A stretch of DNA of 64,000 nucleotides from Sternotherus odoratus (Eukaryota; Chordata; Testudines; Kinosternidae). The notes under the pieces were generated by a model. It did not search any database, was not told the origin of the DNA, and saw only the letters and a list, made by a program, of their open reading frames with translations. The DNA lies in the NCBI GenBank assembly GCA_032164245.1, contig JAVMKO010000003.1, positions 5,156,651 to 5,220,650 on the forward strand, written 5' to 3'. Numbering within the stretch: the stretch's first letter is position 1; each line of letters opens with the position of its first letter. The position numbers were made by a program, and so were the translations under genes. Shown here one piece after another: positions 44,959 to 55,700 of the stretch.

Positions 44959-47044
44959 GTAGGAAACAGCCTTGTCATTGAAATCCACTAAAATACCAGA
45001 GATGATAAAAGGTGGACAAGGACAGGGCCTCTTAATAAGTCCAAGTTAGGATCAAAGATCAAAAGGCTACATTTCAGTGCATAAACTGAATCAAGCATCA
45101 AGCATGTCAAAACAACTGTAAAAAGAGAGGAGTTGGCTGAGTTTTCAGAAATGCCCATCAGCATGACACGTTTCTGGTGGAATGAAGAATGATTTGGTTT
45201 TTATTTTAACAACCTGCTAATCAGATCAAGTGAGGTTCTTGCATGACGCAAGTAGCTTTATTTATTATGATACCTCAGAATGTATTTGTAAAGTACTGTC
45301 TCTAAATAATTAATCTGCAGTTGTCAAAATAAGTCAGCCAAGTGCACTTTTTGATGCATTGTCTTTGCTTTTCTAATTTTGCTGGTTCACTAGCTGGCTA
45401 ATTCACAAAATCCAGCCATTCACAAAGGGGCCTCCCATTCATTAGTACTAATTAGCAAGGTTCTGCTCTATGAATATTCCTGAATATGCTCCTTCAGACT
45501 ATACAAAGTATTAAAACTTCACCCATATAATGAGTGTTTTTGCAGCTATATGGTTAATTATGGTTAACTAATATTCTATCATTCTATGATTATATCCGTG
45601 TTCTTGGGAATGGTGGTTTTGGTGTCTGGCTTCTTCTCGTGGTTGGAATGAGCCACCTTTAAGACTTATTCATAAACTGATGTCAGTAGCATGTTGTCAG
45701 AAAGATTTTAGGCTTTTGTTCAGATAGCTTGTACAGAAACTTTTTTTAATGTGGACTTGTGCCATAAAAAGCACTGCCTTATGACAATCATATGTGATGC
45801 AGTTTGGCAAATCCTAGGCTATAGCCTACTTTTTAAAAATATATCTGTTAGGGGTGAAAAAGTAAGACGATACCGACTCCTCTCCCACCTACTGGCAGTT
45901 GGAGGATTGTTCTCTAAGATGCACGTGCTTCGTCCCCAGTTTAAAATTTTCAGTGGCAATCCGAATCCTTTTAATTTTGTCCTTTTCTTATCATTTGCAT
46001 TTAGATTAGCTGTCCTAATCAGATGGCTAGATGACTAAAGTCTTATTTGGCTCTACCAGAAAGCTGCAGTGCTTACATAAAAATAATTTGCTCTGTTATT
46101 GATAAACATGAAGGGTGTCCATTTCAATTAATCTTCCAGTGAGGAATCCTTATCTTAAACACATCATACTTCTACAGAAGTAAAATCCCCCCTCAATCCC
46201 GTTGCTGTAAGGACAGGTTGTGATTGGAGTGGGACAGATTGTGAAGAGTAAATCTGTAGTCAGTGTCTTGTTGGATGGTCGGGAATTATTTAATACTCTG
46301 CTTATGAGATGTTTCTGTTAATTCAGAGGCGATTTAATGTCTCCTTGAAGCATAATTTGTCTATGCATGGTACATATTAACGTGTACATCTATAAAACAG
46401 TAGTAACAAACCTCGGGGCAGATTTTCCAAGTGCTCATTGTTGGTCTGATGTTGACTTCAGTGGGATCAGGGTTAGACCAACGCTAATTGCTTTGGGGAG
46501 TCCTACCCTAAAAATGAACTTTGTTGGTATATAACCCTTCTCCTGTTTTAGTTTGGGGTGATTTGTCTATTAAACACTCTAAAGCCTTTCACCCTGCTCA
46601 CATCCGCTGCCACCAAATGTGAAAAATCCCTTCATCAGCGAGCTAGTGCCATTTTGCTGCTGATCTGGGCTGCAGTGGGCTACCCCTTGGTACTGAGCGG
46701 TGTGTGGCTTTCTGTGCTGAAAACAGCAGAAGTTTTGGGGTAGCAGAGGTTCAGATCCATCAGCTCAACCTTCATGTGTGTGTCAAAATGGGAGAGGGAG
46801 GTGGAGCTACTTCAAATCGTCCTTGAGTCTCCAGAACTAGATCTTGTGATGGGAAAAGTAGATGGGTGATGAGGTGTATTTAGATTGGAGCATGCATGTT
46901 GAGAGGGGGCAGAAAAAAAGAATTGGTTTGACAGCATTGTCTGTCCAGTGGCAAGGACAAGATAAAATGAAAAAAATGGAGTTCTTCTTCGTCAGGCAAA
47001 ATGGCAGTTTTCACAGGGTCACATTAAAATCTCATGTGCATTCT
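44959..47044. other. Unique DNA, possibly conserved; no gene
   Basis: No exon recognised. Positions 45,170-45,490 form a long low-repeat AT-rich block that could be constrained. The bases at 45,565-45,595 ('attctatcattctatgatta') look like an isolated CR1 octamer tail. Positions 46,415-46,500 carry an old amniote repeat phrase. Confidence 0.4.
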
Positions 47045-47491
47045 AATGGTCAGTCCATGTTTTATAAGATTTTAAAATGTTTTTAAATGTAAAACTTTAG
47101 AGCCTACAAGTCCACTCAGTCCTACTAATTGTTCAGCCAATTACTCAGACAAACAAGTTTGTTTACATTTGCAGAAGATAATGCTGGCCATTTCTTGTTT
47201 ACAGTGTTGCCTGAAAATAAGAATAAGCGTTTGCATTGGGTTATTGTAGCCTGCATTGCAAGATATTTGTATCAGATGTGCTAAAGATTCATGTTCCTTC
47301 ATGCTCCAACCACCATTTTAGGGGACATGTGTCCAGGCTGATGACAGGTTCTTCTCGATAACGATCCAAAGTGGTGGTAACAAAGAGTCCTGTGGCACCT
47401 TAAAGACTAACTATAAAGTTTTGAAGCATAAGCTTTCGTGGTCTAATACCCACTGCGTCGGATGCAAGCAGTGGAAGTGTCCAGGGGCAGG

Positions 47492-47532
47492 TATAGATAA
47501 GTAGGCAAGAACTACTTGCCTACTTATCTATA
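47492..47532. repeat. 18-bp hairpin in PLE 3' UTR
   Basis: Arms 47,492-47,509 (tatagataagtaggcaag) and 47,515-47,532 are perfect complements around the loop aacta. It lies between the coding remnant and the hammerhead-like core. Confidence 0.92.
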
Positions 47533-47799
47533 GGAGTAGGTAACCAGGTTAGTCCAATCAGGCTGAACCAGCTTGTTAACTCAAATCAGGGAGGGTGGGG
47601 TATTCTTCTAGCAGCTGAATTGGAGGTGTGAACTCGGAGAGAGGAGAAGCTGTTTTTGTAATTAGCAAGCCATTCAAGATCCTTGTTCAAAAATGAACTG
47701 CAGCTCTGCAGTTTCTCTTTGCAGTCTGGTCTTGAAGTTTTTTTGCTGCAGTATGGTGACTTTTAAATCTGTAATTGTGTGTCCAGGCAGATTGAAGTG

Positions 47800-48210
47800 T
47801 TCTCCTACAGGGTTTTTTTATTGCCATTCCTGATATCTGATTTATGTCCATTTATCCTTTTCCGTAGGGACTGTCCAGTTTGGCCGATGTACATAGCAGA
47901 GGGACATTGGTGGCATATAATGGCATATATGACATTGGTTGATGTTCAGGTGAATGAACCAGTGATGGTGTGCCTGATCTGGTTAGGTCCTGTGATGGTG
48001 TTGCTGGTGTAGATATGTGGGCAGAGTTGGCATTGAGGTTTGTTGCATGGATTGGTTCCTGAGTTAGAGTTATTATGGCGTGGTGTGCTGTTGCTGGTGA
48101 GAATCTGCTTAAGGTTGGCGGGTTGTCTGTGTGCCAGGACTGGCCTTCCTCCCAAGGCCTGTGAAAGTGAGGGATTATTGTCCAGGATGGGTTGTAGGTC
48201 ACTGATGATG
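47800..48210 (-). pseudogene. GIY-YIG endonuclease of a Penelope-like element
   Basis: Read on the minus strand, the frame shows NPCNKPQCQLCPHI with the Cys-rich spacing that precedes PLE nucleases (C-x4-C-x2-C), then NVIYAIICHQCPSAMYIGQ, the GIY-YIG core in PLE form, and SLRKRINGHKSDI, the conserved R and H block. In an intact PLE this domain nicks target DNA for reverse transcription. A TGA codon replaces a cysteine-type codon just before the VIYAI motif (near 47,945), and upstream stops and frameshifts confirm it is dead. Confidence 0.88.
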
Positions 48211-48439
48211 CGTTGGAGAGGTTTTAACTGAGGACTGTAGGTGGTGGTGTTCTATTGTTTTCTTTCTTGGACTTGGTCTTGCAGCAGCAGGCTTCTGGGT
48301 ATATGTCTGGCTCTGTTGATCTGTGTCCTTATTTCCTTGTGCGGGTATTGTAGTTTTGAGAGAGCCTGGTGAAGATCTTGTAGGTGTTGGTCTCTGTCTG
48401 AGGGGTTGGAGCAAATACGATTGTAAAGTGGTGTGGACC

Positions 48440-48852
48440 GATGCACATTCATTTTCATTGTCTGAGTCAAATGCCACCAGCAGAAGGTTGATTTTCTTTC
48501 TTGGTGGTTCGGGTTCTGTAGTTTCCACATCGGAGTGCTGCTCTTTTAACTCTTCTGAAAGCATGCTCCACACCTCGGTCCTCTCAGATTTTGGAAGGCA
48601 CTTCAGATTCTTAAACCATTGGTCGAGTGCTGTAGCTATCTTTAGAAACCTCACGTTGGGTTTTGTCAAATCTGCAGTGAAAATGTTCTTAAACAGAACA
48701 ACTAGTGCTGGGTCATCCGAGACAGCCATAACATAAAATATAGGGCAGAATGCAGGTAAAACAAAGCAGGTGACATACAATTCTCCCCCAAGGAGTTGAG
48801 TCACAAATTTTAACACCACCTTTATTTTTTTTATTTTTATTTTTTTTAACAA
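48440..48852 (-). pseudogene. hAT transposase fragment, copy C, fused to PLE frame
   Basis: The minus frame 48,852 to 48,440 matches copy B's transposase segment: FVTQLLGGELYVTC, AVSDDPALVVLFKN, KIATALDQWFKNLKCLPKSE and EQHSDVETTEPEPPRKK. After ENECASVH it passes without a stop into PLE sequence (TTLQSYLLQPLRQ...), giving a 217-codon chimeric frame down to 48,199. The chimera is an accident of insertion, with no sign of function. The BED finger and catalytic region are missing. Confidence 0.78.
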
Positions 48853-48863
48853 GCATCATCAGC

Positions 48864-49052
48864 ATGGAAGCATGCCCTCTGGAATGGTGGTTGAAGCACA
48901 AAGGGGCATACAAATATTTAGCATACTTGGCATGTAAATACCTTGCAATGCTGGCTACAAAAGTGCCATGCAAACATCTGTTCTCACTTTCAGGTGACAT
49001 AAATAAGAAGAGGGCAGCATTATCTCCTGTAAGTGTAAACAAACTTGTTTGA
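48864..49052 (+). pseudogene. Inverted hATC domain, copy C right arm
   Basis: An open 62-codon frame on + shows PLEWWLKHKGAYKYL, ACKYLAMLATKVPCKHLFS and NKKRAALSPVSVNKLV, the best-preserved hATC dimerisation domain in the window. It points away from the central transposase segment (minus strand), so it is the duplicated, inverted copy. There is no start or upstream catalytic part. Confidence 0.85.
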
Positions 49053-49422
49053 GTAATTGGATGAACAAGAAGTAGGACTGAGTGGACTTGTAGGCTCTAA
49101 AGTTTTACATTGTTTTGTTTTGGAGTGCAGTTATGTAACACACAAATCTACATTTGTAAATTGCACTTTCATGATAAAGAGATTGCACTACAGTACTTGC
49201 ATGAAGTGAATTGAAAAATGCTTTTATCATTTTTACAGTGCAAATATTTGTAATAAAAAGTGAGCACCATCTTGATTATCACTACAAAAGGTTTTTATTT
49301 CTCCTGCTGATAATTGCCCGTCTAAATTAAATAGCCTCTTAGAATTGGTATGGCAACTTCCACCTTTACATATTTTCTGTGTGAATATATATATCTAACC
49401 TATTGTGTGTTCCATTCTATGA

Positions 49423-49541
49423 ATCCGATGAAGTGGGCTATAGCCTACGGAAGCTTATGCTGAAATAAATTTTAGTTTCTAAGGTGCTCCAAGTACTCCT
49501 GTTCTTTTTACGGATATAGACTAACATGGCTGCTACTCTGA
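49423..49541 (+). mobile_element. Older Penelope-like element tail
   Basis: ccgatgaagtgggctatagcc, then 'tacggaagcttatgctgaaa', aaggtgctccaagtactcc and 'gactaacatggctgctactc' follow the order of the younger PLE tails but with a distinct body. The hammerhead-like core is decayed (cggaag for cgaaag). Confidence 0.8.
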
Positions 49542-49544
49542 AAA

Positions 49545-50103
49545 GAATAGAGTTGGTAGCCTGACCAAATTCCCATTTGAGTAATTGCTTTTGGCTTTCC
49601 TAAATTTCTCCTGGGTATGGTAGTCTTCACTTATCCAAAACAATGTGGGAAAGTGGGGTGCACTGAAAAACAGCTACTGTCTCCTGCCCCTGATGCATGT
49701 GTATATATGGACTTTGGGATCCTCCAGGATGAAAGATGTTAAGTGAATGAACATTATTGGAGTCTGTTAAGGAAAATATGCCAAGGGGCAAAGTCCTAGT
49801 ATGAATTAAAAATGGGTTATGGTAGGTAACTGACATAAATATCCGAAATGGTTAGAATAGCAATAATGGGGCTCTCCAGAGAGGACTGCATGGGGACAGT
49901 ATTTAAATATGAAGGAACTGGAAGCAGAGAACAAGTAAGTAACATTTGCCTGTGGCGTTAATTTGCCTCAATTAGTAACATGTATAAAGGGGCTGTGAGT
50001 AAAATCTTTCTAGGTGGATTCTAGGTCAGTGGGGGAAATTGGGTAATGCAATGGCAGATGAGATTTCAGTTTGGATGAATGTACATAATGATAAGATGTA
50101 ATC
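49545..50103. other. No gene recognised
   Basis: Unique AT-rich DNA. Confidence 0.4.
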
Positions 50104-50235
50104 ATAGGAATGTAGGACTGGAAGGAACCTTGGTAGGTCATCTACTCCAGTCCCTTGCACTGAGGCGGGACTAAGTATTATCTAGACCATCCCTGACAGG
50201 TGTCTGCCTAATATTTTCTTAAAAGATGATGGAGA
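50104..50235 (-). mobile_element. CR1 3' end fragment, antisense
   Basis: 'gtaggactggaaggaacctt', ggtaggtcatctactccag and 'ccctgacaggtgtctgccta' are the complement of a CR1 3' UTR subfamily different from that at 395. Confidence 0.8.
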
Positions 50236-51609
50236 TGCAGCTTTTTGTATGTTGTCAGCTCTGGACTTGCATAAACCTTAGAGGGTAAAAGACCCTGGGA
50301 ATGGTTGTGAAGCTTGAGAGAACCTCCTTGCTTGTGTGTGAGCCAGTATCTTCCACCACCGTTTGCCTGTCGAAGGCACTGAAGTGTTGTGATTGTGAAA
50401 TGTTTATTTTGTGGAATTGTTTTGCCATCACGGGAGGATAATTGACTTCTGATTAGAAAAAAATGTAGCTGAATGTTTGCGTTTTGGGTGATGAAGTCCT
50501 CTTCAAAAGGCAAAGCTCTTATTTATACAGTGACTGCTCTGACAAGGACAGGATGCTAATGCTCCATTAGGCCTGTATTGATGCAGTATTGTAACAGCTG
50601 TTGTTGTTTAAACAACTTGTGTTTTCCTCCCCCACACCTCTTCCTGCTGCTGCTGAGAAACAAAGCAGACCCCAGCAAGATGAGTGGGAATCAGCACAAT
50701 TATATCTAGAAACAATTAAAAACTAAACCAAAATTCTCATGTCTGAAAAGGCTACATTTTTATGCACCAACCTCAAAAGATACTCTGTATCTTCAGGGAT
50801 GTGGCCAGCCCCACTATATTTCCCCTGGCCAGGGGCTTTGGGTTTGTCTGCAAGACGAGTTAGTGTGTGGTAAGGCAGAGTGTGTATCTGCCACATGCTT
50901 GCCAGGCGTTAAACTGGCCATGTGGACCCTGCTGTCGCACACTAAGAGTTCCATAGTGCAGCTTGGTGTACTATACATCCAGAGTCTACATGGCATACTG
51001 TTGTTCTGTGGAGTCATACCCTGGCTTTCAATGTAGACAAGATGTTAGTTCTCGGGCTAGTGAGTGGCAGGGAAACTTTTAAACCCTCGTTAAAAATCCT
51101 AAAAATAATGACAAAAAGAGCTGAATAAAGCCCAGTCCTAGGACTCCAGATCTAATTTTATTTCTCATTTACAAATGAAAAATGCTACATTTTCTCACTG
51201 TCATGACTACAACCTCTCATCCTGGGATCTGAAAGTTAAGCTGGGTTCTTTTTACTTTGTACACCCTCATCAGAAGTATAGATCCTACAAGTGGAACTTG
51301 CTCTGTATCATTTGCATTACAAAAATCCTCAGTGGTACCAATCTAGGCCAGGTCCCCATTGTCACGAAGAATGGACAAATATACAATAGTCCCTGTTCAA
51401 AAGAGCTTGCAGTCTAAATAGGGACAAGATGTGAAAGCTGAGTGTAGAACTCAGTAGGGGCGGAGGAAGAAAGAAGACAAGGATGATAGTGTTAGGAACA
51501 CAAGGTTGTCTGCGTTAGCTAAGTACTGGAGTTGTGTGTGGGTTAAATAAGTGTTAAAATGAGATCTTGCTGCTGCACAAGTCGGAGTAGGATCTAACAG
51601 GCTCATCGG
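50236..51609. other. No gene; one L2-like fragment
   Basis: Positions 51,345-51,440 are a complement L2-like tail ('gtccctgttcaaaagagctt'). The rest is unique. Confidence 0.4.
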
Positions 51610-51733
51610 TAGGGCTAATATCCACTTTGTCCCACGTCGTCGGATGCATTTGGGGGGTACTAGCCCACCAAAGCTTATGCTCCAATACGTTTGTTAGTCT
51701 TTAAGGTGTCACAGGACTCTTTGTCGCTTTTGT
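51610..51733 (+). mobile_element. Penelope-like element tail with inverted 5' piece
   Basis: The first 40 bases are complement PLE sequence around the hammerhead-like core (cgtcgtcggatgc). From about 51,648 the sense tail starts (gtactagcccaccaaagc) and runs to gactctttgtcgctttt. The switch lies at the core, as in the two palindromic copies. The target duplication was not resolved. Confidence 0.75.
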
Positions 51734-52324
51734 CAGTAAAGTAAGCAGTTGGGGCTCTGACTGTATAACAAGAGCAAATGTGTTTTGAATAGGACCGTGC
51801 TATCTAACACCATTGGTTTTCCATGCTAACTTTGGTGTACAATCCCCAGGGGTATGATCCAATGTTTGGGTGTGTGAGAGAATTCATGGATGTCTCTGTA
51901 GGATTTGGTTTGGAGAATAAAATCCAGTGTCCTCTGAATTCAGACCTTGATGATGCTGGAGATTTCAGGCACTGAAGGCTAGGTAGCTACTGAAGTAGCT
52001 ACATCAGTGCAAATGCCTAATGTAGGCAGGCAAAGTGCTATAAGTTTGAAGCAGGAATAAGCCTAATTGGGAGAATTATGGTTTATTGAGGGTTACCCTG
52101 GTGCAGCTTCACCGATGGCTGTAACTGAGGCAAATCCCCAGTATAGGCATGGCATTAGGAGATTTGTTCCGATACATCAAACCTGACCAGGAAACCAGAC
52201 TCTCAAAAAGTCCCATGTTGCTTATGGTAGATTTTGCTATATGATGATGGCTCTTTAGAATTTTATTACAGCAAAGTCTTGTTGTTAAGTATCTATCCAT
52301 TGACGAATATGTAATAAGGAGTCA
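51734..52324. other. No gene recognised
   Basis: Unique DNA without exon-like structure. Confidence 0.4.
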
Positions 52325-52425
52325 GTATGCTGCCTAGTGGTTAAAGCCAGGAATTTCGAGGGTTCAAATTCTGTCCATGCAGCTGTGTGATGTGAGGCTA
52401 GGTTCTTGACCTACTTTGTACAGAG
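52325..52425 (+). repeat. MIR SINE, tRNA-like head
   Basis: tgcctagtggttaaag (A-box region) and gggttcaaattctgtcc (B box) are followed by 'gctgtgtgatgtgaggctag'. This is the only MIR here with a recognisable head. Confidence 0.75.
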
Positions 52426-52958
52426 ACTGTCCTGGTGGAAAATTTAGCTGTCTAGCTGCATGTCCAGTGATAGCTAGACCGGAAAATGACTGGATAAGGT
52501 TATGGACATTAATATTTGTATCTGTGAAAGGAAAGATAAAGGATCCTGAAATCTCATGTTCCATGGTAAAACTAGTCATACAGAAATGGGGAATGAATTC
52601 ATTCTCACATACTGCATTGCATAGTTAGGTACAGGGAAATCTTTGGCTTCCAGTGGCACATCTGGTTTTGACCACAGCTGGATACTGTACTGAGAGATGA
52701 AAGGTCTGATCTGGTAAGGCAATTCCTATGATATGTGGCATCTGAAGTAAGTTTACTTGGGTGGGTAAAATGTGTCGCTGTGGTGAAACAAATCAGCTGC
52801 AGAATGCAAAGGATCCACTTCATCCGTCTTCCTCCCCCTCCCCGGCATACGCTTTCAGAAGGCTAGATATGAAGCAGAAAAGGAAATCTCAGTTGGATCT
52901 CCCAGAATCCAGTTTGCATCTTGCAATGCTCCATGTAAAGCATTGATTTGATAATTAA
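52426..52958. other. No gene recognised
   Basis: Unique DNA. Confidence 0.4.
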
Positions 52959-53257
52959 GCCTATTTTGATTTATATAAGCTAGTTTTCATGGCACTACCC
53001 ACCGGATCAGTGGGTAGTGATCAATCTAGTGTAGACACGATAAATCAATCCCCGAACGCACTCCCTGTCGACTTCTGTACTCCACCTCCGCAAGAGGCGG
53101 AAGCGGAGTCGACGGGGGGAGCGGCAGCAGTCGACTCACTGCCATGTGGACAGCCAGGTAAGTTGACCTAAGATACGCCGACTTCAACTATGCTATTCGC
53201 ATAGATGAAGTTGCGTCTCTTAGGTTGACCCCCCTTTCCCCTACTGTAGACCAGGCC
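52959..53257 (+). mobile_element. Harbinger-like MITE
   Basis: The right end gtagaccaggcc is followed by TAA (53,258-53,260). A TAA also precedes the proposed left end (52,956-52,958), though the left terminus is decayed. The interior (gataaatcaatc, ctgtcgact, gcggagtcgacgggggga) matches the elements at 53,914 and, reversed, 17,752. Confidence 0.7.
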
Positions 53258-53260
53258 TAA

Positions 53261-53913
53261 GTTTCTGTTTACCCCAATGGTGGTGCAGTGAGGGACAAAG
53301 TTAAGGCTGTTTGGGTGACGTAACCATGTATTTGCACACATTTAAGATCTTTTAGGAGTTTGTGGTAAGGTATTTGGCCTGGTTACCTGGACTTCCAAGG
53401 CTTCCTGATGTTTAACTGAAGTAAGTGGTAGATTCTTTCAAACTTCACTCTAGCTTAATTCTTTTTTGCCTTGGGAATTCAGAGTTAGATGCGGAGCTGG
53501 GATTGGGGGAGGCGGGAAGAGAGGGAACAATTCCATACTGGTTCCCAGTAGAGGACTGGGTGCATTGTATCTTCTGTCTCTGACATCTGTGCTTCAATAT
53601 TCATCTCAAGGATTCTGTAGTTATTAACTTAAAAAAATTAAAAATGCATTTGTTACACTTTTCAAGTCACGATTTGAAAAAGAAAATGGGACAAAAGTTG
53701 GCTGCCAGCGATTGAACAGCTGGGCTTTGCTTAATAGGCCTCAATTAGAAGGATTGTACATCTGCCTTGAACACAGAATTTACAGTCTCCAAAAACTGCT
53801 TAAAAGGAAGCTAAGGCTGAATGGAAAAGCTTTCTAAAAATTCCACTTGAGATCCCAGATCATGAACAAAATGTAATCAGTAAGAGTGCAAGGAGAAATA
53901 TCAACATAACTAA
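53261..53913. other. No gene recognised
   Basis: AT-rich unique sequence between two related MITEs. Confidence 0.4.
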
Positions 53914-54204
53914 GGACAGGGCTACACTACTTGCTGGATCAATGGGTAGCGATCGATCTTTCAGTGGTCTATTAATCGCGTCTAGTCTAGACGCGATAAA
54001 TCAATCTCTGAGCGCTCTCCTGTCGATTCTGGTCCTCCACCCCCATGAGAAGCACAGATGGAGTCAATGGGGGAGTGGCAGCAGCCGACTCAGCTCTGTG
54101 AAGATGCTGCAGTAAATCGACCTAAATACGTCGACTTCAGCTACGCTATTCTCGTAGCTTAAGTTGCGTATTTTAGGTCGATCTCCCCGCACCCTAGACC
54201 AAGG
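53914..54204 (+). mobile_element. Harbinger-like MITE
   Basis: It starts ggacagggctacactac after TAA and ends tagaccaaggc. The sequence is colinear with the element at 52,959: 'gacgcgataaatcaatctct', 'ctcctgtcgattctggtcct' and taaatcgacctaaatacg. Confidence 0.75.
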
Positions 54205-55414
54205 CAAAATAATGTCCACTTCTACCTATCTGCCAAGACCCAAGTTAGGGTTCTGAATGGCTTTCCCCCATCTTGGGGTGATTGGTGGCATCATGACATC
54301 ACAAATGCCTTTAGCAGTGAAATGAATGCAAATGCTTGTGTGCTGTGGATACCCTTGCAGGATTGTTGATTGTGTCAAGGGTAGTGATTTTGTAAGTATG
54401 TTAAGGGAAACCTGAGTCGATGGCTGAGCTCCTCTTGAAAAGCTGATTTTAGCTGCCCTCATGGATTTGTATTCTCTCTAACTTTTATTATTCAAAACAG
54501 TTGATTTTTGTGACTACTTCACTGATGCACGGAAGACTCTACAGCAGTTGCCGGAAGGGGGTGATATGTGAACAAGCAAAGAGCAGCATCAATTATAGCG
54601 TGTGAAGAATTTCTCCCAAAGCATTTAAAGGGTAGTGACCCAATCATGCTTCACTTTCTAAACCCCTAAACATCCCCTTCTTTGGACAGCCTCTCCCACC
54701 CCGTCTTTAACAGTCTCAGCTTTTGTCTACATTCAAAAGCTGGACCACTTGAAAAATAGTTAAAGTAATATAACCCCCCTAGTGTGATGCAGTTCTTCTG
54801 CTTATACCAGTATAGCTTAGTCCCTACTGGAAAGAGAATAAGCTATACTACAAGGCATCTTTTTAACTAATACAGCTGTGCCCACATGCGGGGGTTGTAC
54901 CAATTTCAGTGTTGGTTTGTTTTTTAAAGAAGATACCCCAGGCATAGCGAGACCGGTACAAAGTCCATATCTTGGCGAGGTCTAAGGTAACACCCAAATA
55001 TAAAAGTTTGGCTGGCTTCATGGCCTTGTGGTTTACTTCCTTAGCATGTAAGTGGCCAGAGTTCATTTCTGTCAAGTCCTAGGCCTGCAGGAACTGGGAG
55101 GTCTGCCAGAGGGTGTGTCCTCCGCACCTGGCAGTGGAGAGAAGAGAGCTGAAGCCTTTTGGTTTATTCCCACCAGGATTCTTCTGACCCGACCCAAAAG
55201 CAGGGCTGGTGGGAGTCCTGACTAGTCCTTCTGGGAAAAGTTACCACGATCTAGTATTTGGAGGGTTTGGTGTTAGAGAAGGCAGTTTTGAACCAGGACA
55301 GGAAACCTGCCCCCTATATGTTGTCAGTTCAGATTTCCCAACTTCTTCCACTTCTTGCTCACACATGTGCTGGCTTGTCCCAGCCATTATACATCCAGCA
55401 TGTTCAACTCCCAA
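54205..55414. other. No gene recognised
   Basis: Unique DNA; no repeat or exon identified. Confidence 0.4.
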
Positions 55415-55700
55415 CTACAGTATTCAAAAATAATGAGTCCGCACCCCCATAATCACGAGATTGGCTTATAAAAAATCTTGAGATTTAAAAAATAATAAAT
55501 TGTGGGGACGTCTTCTCTGCCTTCCGGTTGTTGAGCCTTTAGAGTGCACCCCGTTCATGTTTTCAGGCTTTTCTTTATACTTAGGAAGGCTAGAAAATCA
55601 TTTGTTAAATGAAAGCTGAGATTCTCATGGAATTGGCTGCCACCAGGAATTAAAGAAAAAAATTCAAATATTGCGAGACTCATGGTTGGCACCAATGTGT
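55415..55700. repeat. Unclassified repeat, shared with 41,543-41,800
   Basis: 'caaaaataatgagtccgcac', ttgagcctttagagtgcacc and 'gaaggctagaaaatcattt' are in the same order as the other copy. It ends near 'gactcatggttggcacc', which echoes a tgccaac terminus in complement. Confidence 0.6.

Larger units (their letters stand above)
47377..48424 (-). mobile_element. Penelope-like element, 5'-truncated, with 9-bp TSD
   Basis: Minus orientation. It begins (at 48,424) inside the coding region, continues through a GIY-YIG endonuclease remnant, a 3' UTR with an 18-bp hairpin, the hammerhead-like core (about 47,421-47,465) and the usual tail, ending in complement gtaacaaagagtcctgtgg. The duplication aaagtggtg is exact at 47,368-47,376 and 48,425-48,433. 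PLEs carry a reverse transcriptase with a C-terminal GIY-YIG nuclease; the RT part is lost here. It is the longest PLE copy in the window. Confidence 0.88.
47045..49272 (-). mobile_element. Foldback hAT family, copy C, split by a PLE
   Basis: The plan is the same as copy B but inverted. Left arm 47,045-47,376 contains the authentic hATC end on the minus strand. The central transposase segment is on the minus strand (48,440-48,850). The right arm 48,851-49,272 contains an inverted hATC copy in + orientation. A PLE is inserted at 47,377-48,424. Both outer ends lack the gattaatcg terminus seen in copies A and B, so the copy is truncated. It carries the empty site of the Helitron found in copy B (49,243-49,262). 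Confidence 0.8.

Noticed and set aside
45751..46038. 95-codon + frame with hydrophobic C-terminus
   Set aside because: It looked membrane-like, but there is no signal, homologue or conserved splice boundary that I can recognise; chance length in AT-rich DNA.
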